A stretch of DNA of 64,000 nucleotides from Methylobacterium sp. W2 (GTDB lineage: Bacteria; Pseudomonadota; Alphaproteobacteria; Rhizobiales; Beijerinckiaceae), in the NCBI RefSeq assembly GCF_020662345.1, contig NZ_VMOA01000002.1, positions 1 to 64,000 of the forward strand. Reading direction: 5' to 3'. Position 1 is the first letter of the stretch; every line of letters starts with the position of its first letter. The notes under the pieces were generated by a model. That model was not told the DNA's origin. It did not search any database and saw nothing but the letters and a program-made list of their open reading frames with translations. Positions 58,390 through 64,000 of this stretch are shown piece after piece. The translations under genes and the position numbers were made by a program.

Positions 58390-59100
58390 ATGCCCACCAT
58401 CGCCCTCGTGGACGACGATAGAAACATCCTCACCTCCGTCTCGATCGCCCTCGAGACCGAAGGCTACCGGATCCAGACCTATACCGACGGCGCCTCGGCC
58501 CTCGACGGCCTGAAGCACTCGCCCCCCGATCTCGCGATCTTCGACATCAAGATGCCGCGCATGGACGGGATGGAGCTGCTGCGCCGCCTGCGCCAGAAAT
58601 CCGACCTTCCGGTGATCTTCCTGACCTCGAAGGACGAGGAGATCGACGAGCTCTTCGGCCTCAAGATGGGCGCCGACGATTTCATCCATAAGCCGTTCTC
58701 GCAGCGCCTCCTGGTGGAGCGGGTCAAAGCCGTGCTTCGCCGGTTCGCCCCCAAGGACGGGCCGGGCGCCGCCGCGCGCGAGGCGGATGCCGCCGCCCGC
58801 TCCCTGGAGCGCGGCCTGCTGATGATGGACCCGGAGCGGCACACCTGCACCTGGAAGGGCGAGGCCGTCACCCTCACGGTGACCGAGTTCCTGATCCTGC
58901 AGGCGCTGGCCCACCGGCCCGGCGTCGTGAAGAGCCGCAACGCCCTGATGGACGCGGCCTATGACGATCAGGTCTATGTGGACGACCGCACCATCGACAG
59001 CCACATCAAGCGCCTGCGCAAGAAGTTCAAGGTGGTCGACACCAACTTCGACATGATCGAGACCCTGTACGGCGTCGGCTACCGCTTCAAGGAAGGCTGA
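58390..59100 (+). CDS. chvI: Response regulator ChvI
   Basis: A 236-residue OmpR-type regulator: receiver with DDD (8-10), phospho-acceptor Asp52 in [11 protein letters not shown] and KPFSQRLL, then a winged-helix domain ending [10 protein letters not shown]. Full-length match to ChvI/ExsI. In Hyphomicrobiales ChvGI controls the shift from free to host-associated or acid-stress life. It is followed by chvG after a hairpin region. Confidence 0.93.
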   Translation: MPTIALVDDDRNILTSVSIALETEGYRIQTYTDGASALDGLKHSPPDLAIFDIKMPRMDGMELLRRLRQKSDLPVIFLTSKDEEIDELFGLKMGADDFIHKPFSQRLLVERVKAVLRRFAPKDGPGAAAREADAAARSLERGLLMMDPERHTCTWKGEAVTLTVTEFLILQALAHRPGVVKSRNALMDAAYDDQVYVDDRTIDSHIKRLRKKFKVVDTNFDMIETLYGVGYRFKEG

Positions 59101-59136
59101 GCGCGACCCACGGACGTCGAACTCCCGCACCGCCGG

Positions 59137-59217
59137 CACCGCCACGCGCCGCCTTCCCGAACGGACGGGTTTCGGCGTCGCGTGGCGGTGTTTTGAGGCG
59201 TTCCGTGGCGGTGTTTT
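59137..59217 (+). terminator. Hairpin with alternative 3' arm between chvI and chvG
   Basis: CACCGCCACGCG (59137-59148) pairs perfectly with CGCGTGGCGGTG (59179-59190), which is followed by TTTT. A second copy of CGTGGCGGTGTTTT lies at 59204-59217, 23 bases after the first, so either copy can pair with the left arm. It could reduce transcription from chvI into chvG. Confidence 0.55.
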
Positions 59218-59268
59218 CCCTGCAACGATGGCGCCCATTCCGGGCCGGCTCTCCAACCCCGGACGATC

Positions 59269-61026
59269 GTGGATTCCCAAGACCAAGCCGACGCCCCGCA
59301 ACGCGGCCTCCTCGCCCTGCCGCGCACGATCTGGCGCGGCATCGGCCAGCGCGCCTCGTCGAGCCTGACCCGCCGGATCGTCGTCCTCAACCTCGTCGGG
59401 TTGATCGCCCTGCTGTTCGGCTTCCTCTACCTGAACCAGTTCCGGCAGGGGCTGATCCAGGCGCGGGTGCAGAGCCTGCTGATCCAGGGCGAGATCATCG
59501 CCGGGGCGATCTCCTCCTCGGCCTCGGTGGATACCGACGCGATCCGCATCGATCCCGACAAGCTGCTCCAGCTTCAGGCCGGAGAGAACGGCGCGGGCGA
59601 CGACACCCCCTCGCCGCTCACCTTTTCCCTCAATCCCGAGCGGGTGGCGCCGCTCCTGCGCCGCCTCATCACGCCCACCGGCAACCGCGCGCGGGTCTAC
59701 GACCAGGATGGCGGCCTGCTGTTCGACACCCGTACGCTCTCGGCCCGCGGCGAGATGAGCCGCAGCGACGGCATCGTCGTGCGGAGCAAGCGCAATTTCC
59801 TCGAACAGGCCTGGGAGTTCATCCAGGCTAGGCTGTTCGGCACCGCCCGAACGCCGGTTCTGGAGGAGGTCGGCCCCGCGAGCGGCCATAGCCTGAAGGA
59901 GGTCCAGGTCGCCCTCGGCGGCGCACGCGGCACCCTGGTCCGCCGCAACGAGGCGGGTGAGACCAACGTCTCCGTGGCGGTCCCGATCCTGCGCTCCGGC
60001 GCGGTGCGCGGCGCGCTGATGCTCTCGACCCAAGGAGGCGACATCGACCGGGTCATCGCCTCGGAGCGGTTCGGCCTGCTCCAGGTCTTCCTCATCGCAG
60101 CCTCCGTCATGCTGGTCCTGTCGATCCTGCTGGCCGGCGCCATTGCCGGGCCGGTCCGCCGCCTTGCGGACGCCGCCGAGAAGGTCCGCCTCGGCATCAA
60201 GTCGCGCGAGGAAATCCCCGATTTCACCGGCAGGACCGACGAGATCGGCCACCTGTCCGGTGCCCTGCGCGACATGACCCAGGCCCTCTACCGGCGCATC
60301 GACGCCATCGAGAGCTTCGCCGCCGATGTGAGCCACGAGCTGAAGAACCCCCTCACCTCCCTGCGCAGCGCCGTGGAGACGCTGCCCCTCGCCAAGTCCG
60401 ACGATTCCCGTTCGCGCCTGCTCGCCATCATCCAGCACGACGTGAAGCGCCTCGACCGCCTCATCAGCGACATTTCCGACGCCTCGCGCCTCGATGCGGA
60501 GCTCGCCCGCGCCGAGGCGCGCAAGGTCGATCTGCACAAGCTGATGACGACGGTGGTCTCCGTCGCCAACGAGCGGCGGCGCCCGAAGGACGCCCTCATC
60601 CAGTTCGACGTGGACACGCCCCCCGGCGACGTGGAGGCCCCCTTCATGATCTTCGGGCATGACAGCCGGCTCGGACAGGTCGTCAACAACCTCCTCGACA
60701 ACGCCCGCTCGTTCTCACCCCCCGATGCCAAGGTACGGGTGGCCCTCCGCCGGGTCCGCGCCGAGGTCGAGCTGATCGTCGAGGACGAGGGCCCCGGCAT
60801 TCCCGAACACGCCCTGGAGCGCATCTTCGAGCGTTTCTACACGGACCGGCCGGAGCAGGGGTTCGGTCAGAATTCGGGCCTCGGCCTCTCGATCTCGCGC
60901 CAGATCGTCCAGGCCCATCGCGGCACGATCAGGGCCGCGAACCGCCCCGGACCCGCCGACGAGAACGGGGAAGCGACGGTGCGTGGTGCGCGGTTCGTCG
61001 TGCGGCTCCCCGCGGTCACCCGCTAG
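59269..61026 (+). CDS. chvG: Sensor histidine kinase ChvG
   Basis: The 585-residue kinase has a first helix (about 37-56), a periplasmic sensing domain (about 57-260, SLLIQGEIIAGAISSSAS start typical of ChvG), a second helix and HAMP (about 275-335), HisKA with DVSHELKNPLTSLR (His356) and an HATPase domain with NNLLDNARSF and GLGLSISRQIV. The start codon is GTG. In rhizobia its periplasmic inhibitor is ExoR; no exoR gene is in the window. Confidence 0.93.
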   Translation: MDSQDQADAPQRGLLALPRTIWRGIGQRASSSLTRRIVVLNLVGLIALLFGFLYLNQFRQGLIQARVQSLLIQGEIIAGAISSSASVDTDAIRIDPDKLLQLQAGENGAGDDTPSPLTFSLNPERVAPLLRRLITPTGNRARVYDQDGGLLFDTRTLSARGEMSRSDGIVVRSKRNFLEQAWEFIQARLFGTARTPVLEEVGPASGHSLKEVQVALGGARGTLVRRNEAGETNVSVAVPILRSGAVRGALMLSTQGGDIDRVIASERFGLLQVFLIAASVMLVLSILLAGAIAGPVRRLADAAEKVRLGIKSREEIPDFTGRTDEIGHLSGALRDMTQALYRRIDAIESFAADVSHELKNPLTSLRSAVETLPLAKSDDSRSRLLAIIQHDVKRLDRLISDISDASRLDAELARAEARKVDLHKLMTTVVSVANERRRPKDALIQFDVDTPPGDVEAPFMIFGHDSRLGQVVNNLLDNARSFSPPDAKVRVALRRVRAEVELIVEDEGPGIPEHALERIFERFYTDRPEQGFGQNSGLGLSISRQIVQAHRGTIRAANRPGPADENGEATVRGARFVVRLPAVTR

Positions 61027-61038
61027 GCGCACCGGCCC

Positions 61039-61563
61039 GTGGACCGGTTCCTCCCCTCGCAGGCCCTCACGGTCCACGCCACTTGCCTGGTCCTGGGAGA
61101 GGCGGGCATCCTCATCAGGGGTGAATCCGGCGCCGGCAAATCGTCCCTGGCCCTCGCTCTCCTCGATCGGGCGCGGCAGGAGGGCGGATACGCCGCGCTG
61201 GTGGGCGACGACCGTATCGGGCTCACCCACCATCACGGACGCATCGTTGCGCGCGGCCATCCCGCCCTTCGTGGGCTGATCGAGATCCGGGGCGTGGGGC
61301 TCGTCCGGGCATCCCCGCTGGCCGATGCGGCCGTCATCCGCCTCGTGGTCGATCTCGTCGGGACACTGCCACGACTGCCCGACACACCCCTGGATCCGGT
61401 GGATATCCTCGGCGTCGCGATTCGCCGGATCATGCTGGACCGCAGCATCCGCGACTGCGCATTGGCGCCGGGTCTCGTGCTCGATGCCCTTATCACGAGG
61501 GCAAGCGTTGCCCCACGGACGCACCTCCGCACCGTCTCATGCGAATTCGGCCATCCCATATAG
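61039..61563 (+). CDS. hprK: HPr kinase (short alphaproteobacterial type)
   Basis: A 174-residue protein made of only the kinase domain. Walker A is GESGAGKSS (28-36), the catalytic acidic pair is Asp57-Asp58 in LVGDDRIGL, and IEIRGVGLVR (81-90) is the HprK signature. It lacks the N-terminal domain of Firmicute HprK, as usual here. It begins with GTG 12 bp after chvG and phosphorylates a serine of the HPr two genes downstream. Confidence 0.94.
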   Translation: MDRFLPSQALTVHATCLVLGEAGILIRGESGAGKSSLALALLDRARQEGGYAALVGDDRIGLTHHHGRIVARGHPALRGLIEIRGVGLVRASPLADAAVIRLVVDLVGTLPRLPDTPLDPVDILGVAIRRIMLDRSIRDCALAPGLVLDALITRASVAPRTHLRTVSCEFGHPI

Positions 61564-61685
61564 CGTGGCGCGCACCCACATGACATGATCCTGGGGCTAG
61601 GAGACGCAAAACTTGACTCTCGTCTTGCGTCTGACCTTGCGCTGCACAAAATGGCGGCTCCCACTGGGTGTCGGAACACGCGTCT

Positions 61686-62087
61686 ATGATTGGAATGGTG
61701 CTTGTCACCCACGGGCTGCTCGCCACCGAGTTCAAGGCTGCCCTTGAACACGTAGTCGGTCCGCAAAAGCAGATCGAGACGATCACGATCGGCCCCGAAG
61801 ACGATATGGAGTTGCGCAGGCTCGACATCGTCTCCGCCGTGGACCGGGTCGATACCGGCAAGGGCGTTGTCGTGCTCACCGACATGTTCGGCGGCACGCC
61901 CTCCAACCTCGCTTTGTCCTGCATGAATGGCGGGACGGTGGAGGTGGTGGCTGGAATCAACCTTCCGATGCTGATCAAGCTCGCCAGCGTCCGCGATGCC
62001 GAGCCCCTGGGAGATGCGGTGCTCCATGCTCAGGAGGCGGGCCGGAAGTACATCAACGTCGCCTCGCGCGTCCTCGCAGGCAAATAA
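61686..62087 (+). CDS. PTS EIIA (mannose-type) regulatory protein
   Basis: The 133-residue protein is a free EIIA of the mannose class: MIGMVLVTHG with the phospho-histidine His9 and LTDMFGGTPSNLA (Asp66). No EIIB, EIIC or EIID gene is near, so it is regulatory. It sits between hprK and HPr; such EIIA proteins are known to report phosphorylation state to the ChvGI system in related species. The start at 61686 gives the family N-terminus; the in-frame upstream codon adds six residues. Confidence 0.92.
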   Translation: MIGMVLVTHGLLATEFKAALEHVVGPQKQIETITIGPEDDMELRRLDIVSAVDRVDTGKGVVVLTDMFGGTPSNLALSCMNGGTVEVVAGINLPMLIKLASVRDAEPLGDAVLHAQEAGRKYINVASRVLAGK

Positions 62088-62271
62088 TACTTCCGCGAGA
62101 CGAACGGACTTTCCCAAACATCCTCTGCCGGCTTATCAGGCAAGCGTGGCGATTTTCCGCGGCGTTGTCCCGGCGCGGTCGTGCCATCACTGGACGAGGA
62201 TCGGGCCGGACGCAGCGGGCTAAATGTTGGCGGACCCGGCCACAGGGACAGGACAGGGACGGCACAGGCCC

Positions 62272-62598
62272 ATGAGCGACGCTTACGACGACGACGATGT
62301 CGAGCCCGAGATCATGGTCCCGGAGGGCGGCCACTTGAGGATCCTTCCGGTCATCAACCGGCGCGGACTGCACGCGCGAGCTTCGGCCAAGTTCGTACAG
62401 ACGGTGGAGAAGTTCGAGGCTGCGGTGACCGTCACGCGCTCGGGCGAGACCGTGGGCGGACGCTCGATCATGGGCCTGCTCACCCTCGGCGCGGCACAGG
62501 GCACCTCCATCGCCGTGGTGGCCTCTGGCAGCGATGCCGAAGCTTGCCTCCAAGCCATCACCGACCTCCTCGCCAACAAGTTCGGCGAGGACGAGTAG
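62272..62598 (+). CDS. HPr phosphocarrier protein (nitrogen-PTS type)
   Basis: A 108-residue HPr with a 19-residue acidic extension (DDDDVEPEI). The phospho-histidine is His34 in NRRGLHARASAKFV and the regulatory serine Ser65 in GGRSIMGLLTLGAAQG, equal to His15 and Ser46 of standard HPr. Both sites intact. Its partners here are hprK and the EIIA. Enzyme I is not in the window. Confidence 0.95.
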   Translation: MSDAYDDDDVEPEIMVPEGGHLRILPVINRRGLHARASAKFVQTVEKFEAAVTVTRSGETVGGRSIMGLLTLGAAQGTSIAVVASGSDAEACLQAITDLLANKFGEDE

Positions 62599-62615
62599 AG
62601 GCCGGTTCGGCCTCT
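62597..62615. terminator. Hairpin after HPr gene
   Basis: AGAGGCCG-gtt-CGGCCTCT, a perfect 8-bp stem overlapping the HPr stop and lying 23 bp before the stop of the convergent gene. No T run. Confidence 0.5.
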
Positions 62616-62638
62616 GATATCCGGAGCGTATAGGACGG

Positions 62639-63493
62639 TCAGGCCGCCCGCGTCTCGGCCTGCCGCCATACGATCGAGCCCGGACCGGCGCCGAGGCGCA
62701 GGGCCGCTGCGACGATGACGCCATCCTTGCGCGCGAAATCGACGCTGGTCTGGCGCCTCTGGGCGAAGCGCCGCGTCACAACCCTGACCATGGACGAGGC
62801 GGACGGATCCCGAACGATCGGGTTTCCGGACACCCGCGCATCGAACGAGAGATAGGCCTCGACGGCATCGCGGATGCGGAAGGGCTCGGTGATGCGCTCG
62901 ATCTCGACGCCATCGCGAGTCCACGGTCCGGCAAGCCGCACGCCCACACGATCCCGCGCCGGCACGACTTGGGCCTCGGACGCTTCCGAAAGGAGGACCG
63001 TCTCCTCCGGTGCGGGCACGACGGGGGGCGGGATCATGATCAGCGTCGAGCGGGGATGGACCGCCTTGACCGCCGCCCGCAAGGCGCCCTCGACCTCATC
63101 GAGGAACCCGGGCTCGATGGTGGGCGCGACGACCGGACCGGGCGGGTACCAGCCCTGCGCCCGGCCGTTGCCCCACAGGCCATGCGGCATGGACAGGGGA
63201 ATGACGCCGCGCAGGCGCGCGAACTCGCCCTGCCCGCTCCACGCGAAGGCGAAGACGAGATCGCGGCCGCCGGACTGATGCACGGCCGCGGTGAGCAGGT
63301 AGTCAGGGTCGGCGTAGATCGGTTCCGGCCAGCGGATGCGGGTCAGGAGCGCGCGCCACGCGTCGACCTCCACCGGTTCCACCACGTTGGGCCGCCTCAA
63401 GACGATGCGACACCCGCCCGCGTCGACATCCGTCCCGAATCGCTCCGCTTCTACGAACCGGCCACCCTCGATGATGCTCAGCCCCTGTCTCAT
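62639..63493 (-). CDS. Unknown protein, possibly acyltransferase-like
   Basis: A 284-residue protein with mixed helix and strand and no signal peptide or membrane helix. Segments such as FAFAWSGQGEFARLRGVIPL and the RFAQRRQTSVDFARKDG end vaguely recall GNAT/CelD-like proteins, but nothing is diagnostic. A hyphenated palindrome lies 22 bp upstream. It converges with the HPr gene. Confidence 0.65.
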   Translation of the reverse strand: MRQGLSIIEGGRFVEAERFGTDVDAGGCRIVLRRPNVVEPVEVDAWRALLTRIRWPEPIYADPDYLLTAAVHQSGGRDLVFAFAWSGQGEFARLRGVIPLSMPHGLWGNGRAQGWYPPGPVVAPTIEPGFLDEVEGALRAAVKAVHPRSTLIMIPPPVVPAPEETVLLSEASEAQVVPARDRVGVRLAGPWTRDGVEIERITEPFRIRDAVEAYLSFDARVSGNPIVRDPSASSMVRVVTRRFAQRRQTSVDFARKDGVIVAAALRLGAGPGSIVWRQAETRAA

Positions 63494-63514
63494 TCGGTGA
63501 TTCCGCTACCGATG

Positions 63515-63531
63515 TGTTCCGAAATGGAACA
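63515..63531. promoter_or_regulatory. Palindrome upstream of the unknown gene
   Basis: TGTTCC-gaaat-GGAACA, 22 bp before the start at 63493. Possible operator; the spacing does not fit a rhizobial LexA box. Confidence 0.3.
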
Positions 63532-63631
63532 TCACTCTCCGCCATACGGCCAAGCATGGTATATAGAATCAAAATGAATGCCGCCCAGCCATTCCCGAAA
63601 CAGGACGGGTCCTGCCGAAGAGACCGGTGAC

Positions 63632-64000
63632 CTAGCCTCCGGGAATCGCCAGCGGATTGGCCGTCAGAGCGGCGGCATCGGGCGCATCGATCCTCGGACG
63701 CCCGAGGAAGGCATCCCACAGGCCGGTGACGAAGGCCGGATCGAGATCGCGCACGATCAGGACGAGGCGCGAGCGGTGATCGTCGTCGGGCCATGCGGCG
63801 AGCTGGACCGGCATATGGATGACATGCTGGACGCCGTGGACCACCACGGGACGATCCGGTTCGTCGGCGAGCGCCACCAGCCCCTTCAAGCGCAGGAGCT
63901 TCGGGCCGTGTCCGGACCGCAGGAGATCGAGGAACATCTCGAAGGCCGCCCGCTTCACCGGCACGTCGCTGGTGAGGGTGAAGGCCCGGATCGCGGCATC
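63632..64000 (-). CDS. CobW/COG0523 family GTPase, C-terminal part only
   Basis: The gene enters from the right edge and stops at 63632. The visible ~122 residues fit the CobW C-terminal domain, with LLRLKGLVALADEPDRPVVVHG and VQHVIHMPVQLAAWPDDDHRSRLVLI split here as LLRLKGLVALADE and VQHVIHMPVQLAAWPDDD. Such proteins are zinc or cobalt chaperones. The GTPase domain lies outside the window, so the metal cannot be inferred. Confidence 0.8.
   Translation of the reverse strand, partial: DAAIRAFTLTSDVPVKRAAFEMFLDLLRSGHGPKLLRLKGLVALADEPDRPVVVHGVQHVIHMPVQLAAWPDDDHRSRLVLIVRDLDPAFVTGLWDAFLGRPRIDAPDAAALTANPLAIPGG

Noticed and set aside
63515..63531. Palindrome as a LexA box
   Set aside because: GTTC-N7-GAAC is inverted, while the rhizobial LexA box is a direct repeat; kept only as an unspecified operator candidate.

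Overview
The window looks like chromosomal DNA of a GC-rich alphaproteobacterium of the order Hyphomicrobiales, most likely Methylobacterium/Methylorubrum-like. This rests on the high GC and the gene content: a ChvI/ChvG two-component pair followed by short HPr kinase, EIIA and HPr genes; a GST-fold FzlA-type division protein next to queG; a lone methylmalonyl-CoA mutase small subunit; and the obgE-proB-proA-nadD-rsfS-rlmH-envC-ctpA order. The genus is inferred, not proved. No rRNA, convincing tRNA, CRISPR array, prophage or replication origin was seen.

Layout. 0-1.9 kb: the end of a two-domain protease-inhibitor-like gene, trhO and slyX. 2.0-4.3 kb: an RTX calcium-binding protein on the minus strand. 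4.7-12.2 kb: a fused MFS/spermidine-synthase-like membrane protein, a membrane-anchored orphan TAXI protein, recX, and a radical-SAM plus UdgX-fusion DNA-repair pair. 12.3-17.0 kb: a TonB receptor / PepSY / small membrane protein operon divergent from an AraC regulator. 17.3-24.0 kb: a 2237-residue Ig-like repeat adhesin with an RTX tail, encoded by nearly exact 300-bp repeats and followed upstream by a low-GC control region and an IS5-type transposase relic. 25.4-34.1 kb: a long minus-strand housekeeping run (obgE, vapBC, proB, proA, nadD, rsfS, rlmH, envC-like, ctpA). 34.2-41.3 kb: rplU-rpmA, a HerA/YjgR-type ATPase, a DUF2267-like gene, an OlsB-like acyltransferase and a GGDEF-EAL protein. 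42.0-50.8 kb: fzlA-queG-epimerase, uppP, mutA, two small secreted proteins and a membrane diguanylate cyclase. 50.9-53.7 kb: brnT-brnA-hicB-like-lepA. 54.2-62.6 kb: a large hybrid histidine kinase, a HugZ-like protein, chvI-chvG-hprK-EIIA-HPr. 62.6-64.0 kb: an unknown gene and the C-terminus of a CobW-family protein.

How genes work together. Two regulatory themes dominate. The first is envelope and surface biology: ChvGI, the PTS-like phosphorelay, c-di-GMP enzymes, FzlA, UppP, CtpA, the EnvC-like factor, OlsB and two RTX surface proteins with no type I secretion genes in view. The second is translation and stress: obgE, lepA, rsfS, rlmH, L21/L27 and trhO, with two toxin-antitoxin cassettes each joined to a housekeeping gene by a four-base ATGA overlap. 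The most unusual signals are those two couplings, a composite four-hairpin intergenic repeat present in two copies (17061-17164 and 48346-48447) whose outer hairpins differ in sequence but keep the fold, and the homogenised 300-bp repeats in the adhesin.
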